Shown piece after piece: positions 1-6,285 of a stretch of 9,884 nt of DNA (position 1 is its first letter; each line of letters begins with the position of its first letter). The stretch is taken from positions 1-9,884 of the forward strand of contig NZ_CAJTSC010000082.1 of the NCBI RefSeq assembly GCF_910578895.1, given 5' to 3'. A model generated the notes under the pieces. The model saw only the letters and a list, made by a program, of their open reading frames with translations, did not search any database and was not told the DNA's origin. The translations under genes were made by a program, and so were the position numbers. This stretch comes from an uncultured Bacteroides sp. (GTDB lineage Bacteria > Bacteroidota > Bacteroidia > Bacteroidales > Bacteroidaceae).

Positions 1-34
1 TTTTTGTGTTTTGCAGGATAAAACTTTGTGGACA

Positions 35-763
35 TTAATTGATTTCTAAATTTTGATTGTTTCGTGAATGCTTGCTTTCTTCCATTTCTATTTGCCAGTT
101 TCCATCTTCACTCTTTTTAATGAATAAAAAGATATCGAAGATTTCTTCATGGTCTTCTGAGTATCTCCTCTGTTTTAATATACATTTTGTATAGTTATCT
201 TCTAATTCTTCGTGAGAAATTAAAACAGAATGTTGCTTATATGGTTGTTCTGCAGATAAGGCTTGTATTTTTGTGATGTAATCATCTTTTAAAAACTCCT
301 TTCCGTCTATTTTTATATAATCCATGTATAGTGTTTTCAAGAGACTCCAATTTTTACCGTTATACGTTTTATCCCATTGTTTGATCAATGATTGGTATGT
401 ATCGGCAGATGGCAGAGGGGGAGTGTCATAAGATATCTTTTCTTTTTCATAGCTCTCTCTTCTTTGTGTAGTAGTTGTCTTTTGACTTTCACTGGTTATA
501 TGTGAAATGTTCATTTCTTTTTTAGGCAATGTTTCTGTTTGGTTTTCTCTGAAAAGAGAATAGACAATGAAGGAACTGAAACCGGCACATATAAAAGCAC
601 GTGACAGGGCATATGCGAAACGGTCGTTGGCTAAATCCCAATTACTTTTGTGATATTTGTCTTTTCGCGATACAACGTTCGGGAAGAAGGACCAAGCTAT
701 GCGGAAGGCTATGTATCCAATGAATATACAAATGCCGTATAGTATGTACTCTAAAGCTTCCAT
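35..763 (-). CDS. membrane-anchored protein with possible NTF2-like C-terminal domain, unknown function
   Basis: The protein has 242 aa. Two hydrophobic segments (about residues 5-27 and 52-71) flank a basic loop. A Thr/Ser/Glu/Lys-rich linker (about 75-115) follows, then a soluble C-terminal region (about 120-232). That region starts with a helix containing QSLIKQWDKTY and ends with strands reading FLFIKKSEDGNWQIEMEES. The pattern (helical start, an LYMDYIKIDG strand, then final strands with a 'GxWxIxxEES' ending) resembles NTF2/SnoaL-like domains; this is inferred from pattern only, and I do not recognise the family. It begins 3 bp after the stop of the upstream gene (767-1426), so the two are probably co-transcribed and perhaps translationally coupled. 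It is the last gene of the cluster visible here, and no terminator is visible in the remaining 34 bases. Coding DNA is A+T-rich compared with recR/engB. The reading frame is secure, the function is not. Confidence 0.75.
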   Translation of the reverse strand: MEALEYILYGICIFIGYIAFRIAWSFFPNVVSRKDKYHKSNWDLANDRFAYALSRAFICAGFSSFIVYSLFRENQTETLPKKEMNISHITSESQKTTTTQRRESYEKEKISYDTPPLPSADTYQSLIKQWDKTYNGKNWSLLKTLYMDYIKIDGKEFLKDDYITKIQALSAEQPYKQHSVLISHEELEDNYTKCILKQRRYSEDHEEIFDIFLFIKKSEDGNWQIEMEESKHSRNNQNLEIN

Positions 764-766
764 TTC

Positions 767-1426
767 TTATTTTCCATTTTGTATTTGTTCTACAATGCCC
801 ATTATAATGATTGCATTTGGAGTGTGCAAATGGATGGGGGAACCTTCATTACGCCTTACGGCAGACAGTATTTCTCCACTGCAATCTAAATTCATTTTCA
901 GAATATTCTTTATGGGTAATGCTCTATGCGCATCTCCTTCAAACCATTCTACGTTATTATTGAAAATATATAGTTTACCATCCTTTCCATTGGATAAGTC
1001 ATAATAGTCATTATTATCCTTGTCCTTTTTCTTCTTTATGATAGTGATGGGACAAGTATAGTAACACGGTCTTCCGTTGGCTATCGGTTCTTTTATTGGG
1101 GAAGGGATAATGGTTGAATGTTCTATTTTGCTGATAATCATCCGGAGTAGATATAGTTTGAGTGTATTACTTTCTTTCATCACTTCCTGTACTATTTTCT
1201 CTAATTCTTTAGTCCCGTTTGCGTTTGTTAATTCGGCAGCAGTTCTTTCAATGCTGTATTCAGCACTTTTTTTACTAAGATAATAGATGGTAAGACGTAA
1301 GCCGAACGCAATGAAGCAACAGGTGGTTAACGAACTGTTTGAATATTCCGTAAAGTAGGTAATAATAGGAATTGACAAAATCAAATACCAAATAAAGCCA
1401 ATTCCGGGATGCTTGTATTTTTCCAT
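767..1426 (-). CDS. two-helix membrane protein with possible PH/GRAM-like C-terminus, unknown function
   Basis: The protein has 219 aa. The N-terminus has two hydrophobic helices (about 8-26 and 31-50). A charged, probably helical stretch follows (about 55-100, including ELEKIVQEVMKES), then a lysine/aspartate-rich loop (about 130-140). The C-terminal domain (about 149-215) is strand-rich: GKLYIFNNNVEWFEGD, a predicted strand ending in IKNILKMNL, and a final hydrophobic segment NAIIIMGIVEQI. A 'G-x-L-Y-I ... V-x-W' strand followed by an 'I-x-x-I' turn resembles bacterial PH-like/GRAM domains; this is an inference from pattern and not a family assignment. It lies 18 bp after the upstream glycosylase-like gene and 3 bp before the next gene on the same strand, so it is the middle gene of a probable three-gene operon. 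A+T-rich coding sequence. Confidence 0.75.
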   Translation of the reverse strand: MEKYKHPGIGFIWYLILSIPIITYFTEYSNSSLTTCCFIAFGLRLTIYYLSKKSAEYSIERTAAELTNANGTKELEKIVQEVMKESNTLKLYLLRMIISKIEHSTIIPSPIKEPIANGRPCYYTCPITIIKKKKDKDNNDYYDLSNGKDGKLYIFNNNVEWFEGDAHRALPIKNILKMNLDCSGEILSAVRRNEGSPIHLHTPNAIIIMGIVEQIQNGK

Positions 1427-1444
1427 TTTTATTGTGTTGGATGA

Positions 1445-2143
1445 TTAAATATTCAGTTTCTGCATTTCTTCTTTCAGATACATTGCAATACCTCCCCAGT
1501 CGTCATAACTGATTTTACCGGATGGATGCGGTATCCCATATATAGGTATTCCGTTCCACATTCCTTTTGTAACGGAATGTTTGGCAGGCGCTCCTCCATA
1601 TATTGTCGGAGTGATTGTTTGTACTTGTTGGAATTGGAATTTGCTGTCCAGTAGTTTGAAGCAGTCGGGGATGGAAAAGCATACCACGCATTTAGGCTTG
1701 AACACTTCGTGAATGACTTCGGCTGTATAATATACGCAGGTATCAATGTGAAAACTGCTATCGGGTAGTGCCTTGAATTGCCGGATGTCGTGACTTCCCC
1801 AATAAATGATATTCATAAAAACAAAATTACCGTCTGTCACCGGGTTTAGGTAATTTGTCCATTTGAACGCTTCATACGGTTTATACCACACTTTCCAAAG
1901 ATTGGTGTAGCGTTCTTTGTAGAAAGAGGGGTTTCCCATGTAGAAACGTTCCTTGTTTACACCGTAAAAGCCGTCCTCTTCGTGTGCGTTGTAGCCGAGG
2001 AAGACTACATCGGGTGATTTGTCTAATACAGGTTTGGATTGGAATGCGCTACTTGTACAATTTATTTTAGGACCGTGTTTCTCTAAGTAAAGACAGACTT
2101 TGTCTACCCATTGCGAATATTTTTTCTCTTGGTAGATTTCCAT
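1445..2143 (-). CDS. uracil-DNA-glycosylase-superfamily-like protein
   Basis: The protein has 232 aa with no signal peptide or membrane segment. Two signatures of the uracil-DNA glycosylase fold appear in the expected order. An N-terminal hydrophobic strand leads into VVFLGYNAHEEDG (about 46-58), at the place of motif A (GxxPG/GxNPG). Near the C-terminus is GIPHPSGK (about 203-210), matching motif B (HPS). Between them are strands FVFMNIIYWGS (107-117) and CVVCFS (152-157), as expected in this alpha/beta fold. In known members motif A activates water and the motif B His/Ser loop contacts DNA. The usual GxNPG is changed to GYNAHEEDG, so base-excision activity on uracil is not assured; many such divergent members are uncharacterised. 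It is the first gene of a minus-strand cluster, preceded by a long structured leader. No clear Shine-Dalgarno sequence precedes the ATG, which is usual for Bacteroides. Confidence 0.7.
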   Translation of the reverse strand: MEIYQEKKYSQWVDKVCLYLEKHGPKINCTSSAFQSKPVLDKSPDVVFLGYNAHEEDGFYGVNKERFYMGNPSFYKERYTNLWKVWYKPYEAFKWTNYLNPVTDGNFVFMNIIYWGSHDIRQFKALPDSSFHIDTCVYYTAEVIHEVFKPKCVVCFSIPDCFKLLDSKFQFQQVQTITPTIYGGAPAKHSVTKGMWNGIPIYGIPHPSGKISYDDWGGIAMYLKEEMQKLNI

Positions 2144-2226
2144 AGTATTACAAATTAATATTCTATTCCTCAGCTACCACAGGAATGTTTATATAAAAGA
2201 GAAGCGTGGAACTGCGTGCCATCCAT

Positions 2227-2354
2227 TGTCCTTGAAGGCCCTGAGAATGCCCAGCATACAAAATGAATAGACAGCAGACCCGCGCTGATGCAACGTAGGA
2301 ACCGACTATGTCATTCTTGTATGCTTTTGAAAGTTTCTCAGGTTCTCAAAGACA
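2227..2354. repeat. long imperfect inverted repeat
   Basis: The arms are 2227-2266 and 2311-2354. The left arm and the reverse complement of the right arm share, in the same order, TGTC(C/T)TTGA, CTGAGAA and AGCATACAA followed after one gap by AATGA. About 44 bp separate them. The arms are not identical and need small gaps to align. The structure could be a folded RNA element, the remnant of a small palindromic mobile element, or an extragenic repeat. Confidence 0.55.
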
Positions 2355-2397
2355 AGAATGAAGCACAACGCTTCTTGCAATTATTTTCCACTAAAAT

Positions 2398-2420
2398 GAA
2401 GCGCATCGTTATGCGTCTTC
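2398..2420 (-). other. hairpin at predicted transcript 5' end
   Basis: GAAGCGCAT (2398-2406) pairs with ATGCGTCTTC (2411-2420) around a 4-nt loop, with one bulged T at 2416. It lies immediately downstream of the minus-strand -7 box at 2425-2432, so it would form the extreme 5' end of the operon mRNA, where a hairpin can protect against decay. Confidence 0.4.
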
Positions 2421-2424
2421 GCTA

Positions 2425-2432
2425 CAAAGGTA
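2425..2432 (-). promoter_or_regulatory. -7 promoter box for glycosylase-like operon
   Basis: The minus strand reads TACCTTTG, a full match to the Bacteroides -7 consensus TAnnTTTG. It sits between the terminator of the upstream DUF4923-like gene and the first gene of the 35-2143 cluster, in the correct orientation. The -33 region on the minus strand has only TTTC-like sequence, not a clean TTTG. Confidence 0.5.
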
Positions 2433-2474
2433 TGGATGTTTTTTTTGAAAATGAAATATTACTAAAGTGTTTAT

Positions 2475-2515
2475 AAATAAAAAGAAAGGAGAGGATACCT
2501 TATCGGTTCCTCTCC
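2475..2515 (-). terminator. intrinsic terminator of the engB/DUF4923-like pair
   Basis: GGAGAGGATACC (2488-2499) pairs with GGTTCCTCTCC (2505-2515) with one bulged base and a 5-nt loop. On the minus strand the stem is followed by a T-rich run (complement of 2475-2487). It lies about 32 bp past the stop of the 2548-3144 gene, as expected for its terminator. Confidence 0.75.
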
Positions 2516-2547
2516 CGTTATTGCCTGTCTTGTTTGATTATAGGCCT

Positions 2548-3144
2548 TTATTCTTTTTTCAAGGCGAATCCCAGCATCATGCCGTCGTAGCTGTTTGCCA
2601 GCGAACCGATGGTTTTCAGTGTGCTGTTACTGCTCTTGCTGGAAATCAGGGCAACCAGCTTTAACAATTTATCCGAGTTGAACAGCAAATCCATATTGGT
2701 GGATGTGCAGTTTACTTTGGCATTGAGCGGGATGAGCTTCATGAATTTCAGGCTTGCCTGTTGTGTAGAAGCATCGTAGGAGTACGTTCCTTTCAGACTT
2801 TTGGCGCCTACTTTGGCTGTGAAAGTGCTGTCTGCATTGAACGTGAAAGACATTTGTCCTTCTTTGATGCCTACTTTTGCCAGTTGCTCGTTCAGTTTGT
2901 TTTCGGCAGCATTGGCAGCTACCGAACCGCCTGCTTTTTGCAGTAGGTTGTCCGATTCGAATTCAATGGCAGAACCCGTATAAGTCCATGTTCCTACCAT
3001 GCTGGCGATACTTTTGCCGGTTACGGCATTTACTACTTTTTCGATATTCTCTTTGTTGAATAAATCTTTCAGAGATTGTGCCCGGCTGCTGGAAGCCATT
3101 AGCAATGCGGCAACGAATATGTGCCAAAAGAGTAATCTTTTCAT
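2548..3144 (-). CDS. DUF4923-like secreted lipocalin-type protein
   Basis: The protein has 198 aa. A signal peptide is clear: MKR, a hydrophobic core (residues 4-17) and a likely cleavage after SSSRA (about residue 22). No lipobox cysteine is present, so it is expected to be periplasmic rather than lipidated. The mature part opens with LKDLFNKENIEKVVNAVTGK, then a strand-rich body with 'GTWTYTGSAIEF', 'MSFTFNADSTFTAKVG', 'LKGTYSYDAS' and 'ASLKFMKLIPLNAKV', a lipocalin-like beta pattern. I recognise this as the Bacteroides DUF4923-type family from recall, without a search; its function is unknown. The gene starts 15 bp after the engB stop, so it is probably co-transcribed with engB, and a terminator follows it. 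Confidence 0.8.
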   Translation of the reverse strand: MKRLLFWHIFVAALLMASSSRAQSLKDLFNKENIEKVVNAVTGKSIASMVGTWTYTGSAIEFESDNLLQKAGGSVAANAAENKLNEQLAKVGIKEGQMSFTFNADSTFTAKVGAKSLKGTYSYDASTQQASLKFMKLIPLNAKVNCTSTNMDLLFNSDKLLKLVALISSKSSNSTLKTIGSLANSYDGMMLGFALKKE

Positions 3145-3159
3145 GCTGGTTATGATAAT

Positions 3160-3768
3160 TTATGATTTGGAATTAATATCCTTATTGACTTGCCCGATGT
3201 ATCCTAAAAGGTCTTCACGCCCCATGCGGTTTTCGGAGGATGTGATGAAATAGGGGGGGAGTTCCTCCCATTGTTCGCGCAGTTGCTCCAGGTAGCGGCG
3301 GATATTACTGTTTAGCCTGCCGCCCTTCAGCTTGTCGGCTTTGGTGAAAACGATGGCAAAGGGCACTCCGTTTTCGCCCAGCCATTCTATGAAAGCAAGG
3401 TCGATGGCCTGCGGTTCGTGCCGGCTGTCGATGAGGACGAAGAGATTGGTCATCTGCTCACGTTGCAGGATGTAGGTTTCTATGATGCGTTGAATCTGTT
3501 CCTGCCCTTTCTGTCCGCGCTTGGCATAACCATAGCCCGGAAGGTCGACGAGATACCAGTTCTTGTTAATGAGGAAATGGTTGATGAGCATGGTCTTTCC
3601 CGGAGTGGCGGATGTCATGGCAAGCCCTTTGCGTCCTGTCAGCATATTGATAAGGCTGGATTTTCCAACGTTGGAACGTCCGATGAAAGCGTATTCGGGA
3701 AATGTTCCGCCGGGGCATTTGGTTACGTCTGTATTGCTAATGACGAATTCGGCGCTTGTTATCTCCAT
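3160..3768 (-). CDS. engB: ribosome biogenesis GTP-binding protein YihA/YsxC (EngB)
   Basis: The protein has 202 aa from the ATG at 3768, close to the family's usual length of about 200. EngB is an essential TRAFAC-class GTPase needed for large ribosomal subunit assembly. All GTPase motifs are visible: G1 GRSNVGKSS (30-38), G2 within TPGKT (55-59), G3 DLPGYG (75-80), G4 TKADK (142-146) and G5 SSE (177-179). The frame stays open upstream to 3939, but those 57 extra codons are not family-like and would run over both the -7 box at 3801-3808 and the recR promoter, so I chose the internal ATG before EITSAEFVI. It is divergent from recR and is followed by a DUF4923-like gene 15 bp downstream. Confidence 0.95.
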   Translation of the reverse strand: MEITSAEFVISNTDVTKCPGGTFPEYAFIGRSNVGKSSLINMLTGRKGLAMTSATPGKTMLINHFLINKNWYLVDLPGYGYAKRGQKGQEQIQRIIETYILQREQMTNLFVLIDSRHEPQAIDLAFIEWLGENGVPFAIVFTKADKLKGGRLNSNIRRYLEQLREQWEELPPYFITSSENRMGREDLLGYIGQVNKDINSKS

Positions 3769-3800
3769 TTTGTAGTCTGTTTTTAATTTGTTTCTTCTTG

Positions 3801-3808
3801 CAAAGGTA
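3801..3808 (-). promoter_or_regulatory. -7 promoter box for engB
   Basis: The minus strand reads TACCTTTG, matching TAnnTTTG, about 33 bp before the engB ATG at 3768. No clean -33 TTTG is seen at the usual spacing. Confidence 0.6.
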
Positions 3809-3851
3809 GCACTTATTTCAAAAAATTTCGTCCAGAATGCGGATTTCTCTC

Positions 3852-3859
3852 TATCTTTG
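3852..3859 (+). promoter_or_regulatory. -7 promoter box for recR operon
   Basis: TATCTTTG matches TAnnTTTG and ends 24 bp before the recR ATG at 3884. The upstream -33 region is weak (TTTC near 3826). It is back to back with the engB promoter within about 60 bp. Confidence 0.55.
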
Positions 3860-3883
3860 TCCGCCAATAGGAGAATTTTAAAG

Positions 3884-4501
3884 ATGAATGGACAATTTCC
3901 CTCGACATTACTGGAAAAAGCGGTAAATGAATTTGCCAAATTGCCGGGCGTGGGCCGGAAGACGGCAATGCGGCTGGTGCTTCATCTGCTGCGGCAGGAT
4001 ACGGCGGTGGTAGAAGCTTTCGGCAATGCTGTCATTACGTTGAAGCATGAAGTGAAGTATTGCAAGGTGTGTCATAATATCTCGGATACGGAGACGTGCC
4101 GTATCTGTTCCAATCCCCAGCGCGATGCTTCCGTTGTCTGTGTGGTGGAAAACATACGCGATGTGATGGCAGTGGAAGCGACGCAGCAATTCCGCGGATT
4201 GTATCATGTGCTGGGTGGGGTGATTTCGCCGATGGACGGGATAGGTCCCGGCGATTTGGAAATAGAGAGCCTGGTGCGGCGAGTGGAGGCAGGGGGTATC
4301 AAGGAAGTGGTTTTTGCCCTCAGTACTACGATGGAGGGGGATACGACCAACTTTTATATTTACCGTAAATTGGAGAAACTGGGAGTGAAGCTGTCTGTGA
4401 TAGCGCGTGGCATCTCTGTGGGAGACGAACTGGAATATGCGGACGAGGTGACATTGGGGCGCAGTATTGTCAACCGTACTCCGTTCACCGGAACAGTGTG
4501 A
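3884..4501 (+). CDS. recR: recombination protein RecR
   Basis: The protein has 205 aa, close to the usual 200. RecR acts with RecO (and RecF) to load RecA on gapped DNA in recombinational repair. The domains follow the family order. A helix-hairpin-helix lies around LPGVGRKTA (20-28). The zinc finger has cysteines C60, C63, C72 and C75 (YCKVCHN ... TCRICSN). The Toprim domain has VCVVEN with Glu90 and a VLGGVISPMDGIGP loop (109-122). The C-terminal RGISVGDELEYAD segment (175-187) is typical. I chose the ATG at 3884, which gives MNGQFPSTLLEKAV; an upstream extension of the frame to 3788 would include the promoter. The next gene starts 21 bp after its stop, giving a recR-membrane protein-GNAT operon. 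Confidence 0.95.
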   Translation: MNGQFPSTLLEKAVNEFAKLPGVGRKTAMRLVLHLLRQDTAVVEAFGNAVITLKHEVKYCKVCHNISDTETCRICSNPQRDASVVCVVENIRDVMAVEATQQFRGLYHVLGGVISPMDGIGPGDLEIESLVRRVEAGGIKEVVFALSTTMEGDTTNFYIYRKLEKLGVKLSVIARGISVGDELEYADEVTLGRSIVNRTPFTGTV

Positions 4502-4522
4502 TATAACGTTAAAACCTGATAC

Positions 4523-4972
4523 ATGGAAGAAAAGATAAAGCGGGCTGCATTCCGCGTGAAGATGCTGTTTGTATATTTTTGTATGTTGCCCGTATTCCTC
4601 GTGGCGTTTGGTGAGACGGATGGAGAATGGGTGGGTGCCTATGCGGGAGAAGTACGTGCCACATATTTTGCAGAGACTGTCACGATTTTGCTTACCGCCG
4701 TATTGGTACCTGTTTCCCTGAAGCTTTTTTCATGGGTGCTGATTAGGAAAATAGATGCTGTTGCCATTACAGAGGCGTTACGTCTGTATGTGGTGTGGAG
4801 TGGGATACGTTTGGCATTGCTTGCCGTGCCGGTGCTGATGGGATTTCTTACTTATTATATTATGATGAGCAGCAAAGGAGTGTTATGCGCTTTGATAGCT
4901 TTGACTGCGTCCTTGTTCTGTCTGCCGGGCGAAAATCGTCTGCGTAAGGAACTGCATATAGATAAAGAATAA
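4523..4972 (+). CDS. small multi-pass membrane protein, unknown function
   Basis: The protein has 149 aa. A basic N-terminus (EEKIKRAAFRVK) is followed by about four hydrophobic segments (roughly 13-30, 50-73, 92-112 and 117-135) and a charged tail ending RKELHIDKE. I do not recognise a named family and no catalytic motif is visible. It lies 21 bp after recR, and only one base separates its stop codon from the next start, so it is likely the middle gene of a three-gene operon and translationally coupled to the acetyltransferase. Composition matches recR, so nothing suggests recent transfer. Confidence 0.8.
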   Translation: MEEKIKRAAFRVKMLFVYFCMLPVFLVAFGETDGEWVGAYAGEVRATYFAETVTILLTAVLVPVSLKLFSWVLIRKIDAVAITEALRLYVVWSGIRLALLAVPVLMGFLTYYIMMSSKGVLCALIALTASLFCLPGENRLRKELHIDKE

Positions 4973-4973
4973 A

Positions 4974-5531
4974 ATGAAACCTTCTTATTTTGTAAGTGAG
5001 CGTGTACGGCTTCGGGCTATGGAACCGGAGGATTTGGAGGTAATGTACACTATGGAGAATGACCCGCAGACATGGGATGTCACAAACTTTTCAGTGCCGT
5101 ATTCCAAGTATGTGTTGAAGCAATATATTGAAAATTCCCAATGCGATATGTTTGCCGATCGCCAGCTTCGCATGATGATAGTACGTTGTGAGGATAATGC
5201 CGTGGTGGGTACTATTGATATTACGGACTTCGCGCCGATGCACTTTCGCGGCGAGGTAGGGATTGCGGTACGGAAGGAGTGCCAGGGGCAGGGATATGCT
5301 TCCGATGCCTTGAGACTTCTGTGTGATTATGTCTTTGGTTTTCTGTTTTTGAAACAACTTATCGTCCATGTTGCCGCTGATAATGAAGTGAGCCTGCGCT
5401 TGTTCGGTTCTTGCGGCTTTGTGCAGTGCGGGTTGCTGAAGGAGTGGTGGCGTGTGGGTGGAAAGTTCAAGGATGTCGTGCTGATGCAGCGTATTCGTCC
5501 GGAAAAGGGAGTGGCATCATGTAAAGAGTGA
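4974..5531 (+). CDS. GNAT family N-acetyltransferase (RimJ/RimL/SpeG-like)
   Basis: The protein has 185 aa and should transfer an acetyl group from acetyl-CoA to an amine. The N-terminal RVRLRAMEPEDLEVMYTMEND (10-30) is typical of the RimJ/RimL and SpeG-like branch. Motif A is EVGIAVRKECQGQGYASDAL (94-113), with the Q-x-x-G-x-A/G acetyl-CoA pyrophosphate loop at QGQGYA. Motif B is visible as ADNEVSLRLFGSCGFVQCG (135-153), including the conserved Asn and the 'LFGSCGF' helix-strand. The substrate cannot be told from sequence; a polyamine, a ribosomal protein N-terminus or a small amine are all possible. It is the last gene of the recR operon and converges on the yqgE-like gene with 19 bp between stops. 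Confidence 0.88.
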   Translation: MKPSYFVSERVRLRAMEPEDLEVMYTMENDPQTWDVTNFSVPYSKYVLKQYIENSQCDMFADRQLRMMIVRCEDNAVVGTIDITDFAPMHFRGEVGIAVRKECQGQGYASDALRLLCDYVFGFLFLKQLIVHVAADNEVSLRLFGSCGFVQCGLLKEWWRVGGKFKDVVLMQRIRPEKGVASCKE

Positions 5532-5550
5532 ACGGATTAACCGCTTTCCT

Positions 5551-6144
5551 TCAGTTCAAGGTGGGAATTTGCGGAAAGCGTGACCATATCTCATATTTTC
5601 CGCCAAGTTTGCCCAACGTATCTTTCCATAGGTTACTATCGGTCCTTTCATCCATGAGCGAGGGCATGTCTGCTTTGTCCACTAACCAAGTATTCTCTTG
5701 GATTTCCTGATGCAGTTGTCCGGACTCCCATCCGGAGTAGCCGAGGAAGAAACGTATTTTCCCTTTGACTGAGTTTCCTTCCGCTATAAATCGTTTGACG
5801 GCAGCGAAATCGCCGTTCAGGTAAAAACCGTTGGCTATCGGGAGTGAGTCTGCTATGTGCTCTAATGTATGCAGATAGAAGAGGGTGTCGGTACTGAGCG
5901 GACCGCCTTTGTAGATAGGAATATTTTCCCGGCAGTCTATTTCGCTTAACACATCATTCAAAAACAAAGGCAGCGGTTTGTTCATTACTAGTCCCATTGT
6001 TCCATCCCGGGTGTGGTCTATCAGCAGAATGACGGAACGCCCGAATATATGGTCGCACAAAAAAGGTTCGGCTATAAGAACCTTTCCGCGTGCGGGGATT
6101 ATATGGTTGGTTTCTATTTTGAATATGTCTGTATCGGTATACAT
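5551..6144 (-). CDS. YqgE/AlgH family protein (DUF179)
   Basis: The protein has 197 aa, near the family's usual 185-200. Diagnostic motifs are present in order: RGKVLIAEPFL (19-29), RSVILLIDH (36-44), GTMGLVMNKP (48-57), IYKGGPL (77-83) and GYSGWESGQL (135-144). The family is widespread and its biochemical role is not settled; AlgH was named for an effect on alginate gene expression in Pseudomonas. There is no signal peptide or membrane segment, so it should be cytoplasmic. It is convergent with the GNAT gene. No TAnnTTTG box is visible in the region to its right, so it may be read through from the aminotransferase gene upstream (142 bp away) despite the hairpin between them. Confidence 0.92.
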   Translation of the reverse strand: MYTDTDIFKIETNHIIPARGKVLIAEPFLCDHIFGRSVILLIDHTRDGTMGLVMNKPLPLFLNDVLSEIDCRENIPIYKGGPLSTDTLFYLHTLEHIADSLPIANGFYLNGDFAAVKRFIAEGNSVKGKIRFFLGYSGWESGQLHQEIQENTWLVDKADMPSLMDERTDSNLWKDTLGKLGGKYEIWSRFPQIPTLN

Positions 6145-6155
6145 GCCCCTAAGTT

Positions 6156-6181
6156 AATTGTTTTTCAAGAAAAGAACAATT
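6156..6181. repeat. short inverted repeat upstream of the yqgE-like gene
   Basis: AATTGTT (6156-6162) is the complement of AACAATT (6175-6181), and the inner TTTC/GAAA can extend the pairing with a small bulge. It sits just upstream of the yqgE-like ATG and could be an operator or a weak leader hairpin. Confidence 0.35.
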
Positions 6182-6236
6182 ACCTGCTTCTTTATTTTAC
6201 AGGAAAAGTGTCTTTCTGGAGATTTTTAGGGGTTTA

Positions 6237-6269
6237 CTGCCGGTATCTTATCGAATAAGATACCGGCAG
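6237..6269 (-). terminator. perfect 15-bp hairpin after the aminotransferase gene
   Basis: The two 15-base arms (6237-6251 and 6255-6269) are exactly complementary around a 3-nt loop. The hairpin lies 16 bp past the aminotransferase stop and 92 bp before the next ATG on the same strand. Neither strand has a strong T-run after it, so it may be a terminator, an attenuator or an mRNA-stabilising 3' end. Confidence 0.5.
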
Positions 6270-6285
6270 GGGCAGGTTATAAGGT

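Larger units (their letters stand above)
2144..2424 (-). other. long, structured 5' leader of the glycosylase-like operon (inferred)
   Basis: No convincing gene is seen between 2144 and 2547. If the -7 box at 2425-2432 is used, transcription would start near 2418-2420 on the minus strand and give a leader of about 275 nt before the ATG at 2143. The leader contains a hairpin at its very start (2398-2420), a small GAAGC/GCTTC hairpin (2360-2374), a long imperfect inverted repeat (2227-2354) and a 6-bp inverted repeat ATTCCT/AGGAAT (2165-2170/2181-2186). A 22-codon frame (2189-2257, minus) begins MLGILRAFKDN. It could be a leader peptide but has no independent support. The leader itself is an inference from promoter position. 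Confidence 0.35.

Noticed and set aside
2288..2476. 62-codon plus-strand open frame in the intergenic region
   Set aside because: It overlaps the inverted repeat, promoter and hairpins of the minus-strand operon, has no recognisable protein features and no promoter of its own.
2467..2664. 65-codon plus-strand open frame overlapping the terminator and DUF4923-like gene
   Set aside because: It is antisense to a well-supported gene and runs through its terminator hairpin.
3788..3883. 32-codon N-terminal extension of RecR
   Set aside because: It spans the promoter region; the ATG at 3884 gives the standard RecR N-terminus and length.
3769..3939. 57-codon N-terminal extension of EngB
   Set aside because: The extension is not family-like, covers the -7 boxes of both divergent genes, and the internal ATG gives the usual 202-aa length.
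5528..5710. 60-codon plus-strand frame beginning at the GNAT stop
   Set aside because: It lies antisense to the conserved C-terminus of the YqgE/AlgH protein.
6146..6232. CCCCTAA/TTAGGGG inverted repeat flanking the yqgE-like upstream region
   Set aside because: Only 7 bp with a gap of about 73 bp, which can occur by chance; no supporting pattern.
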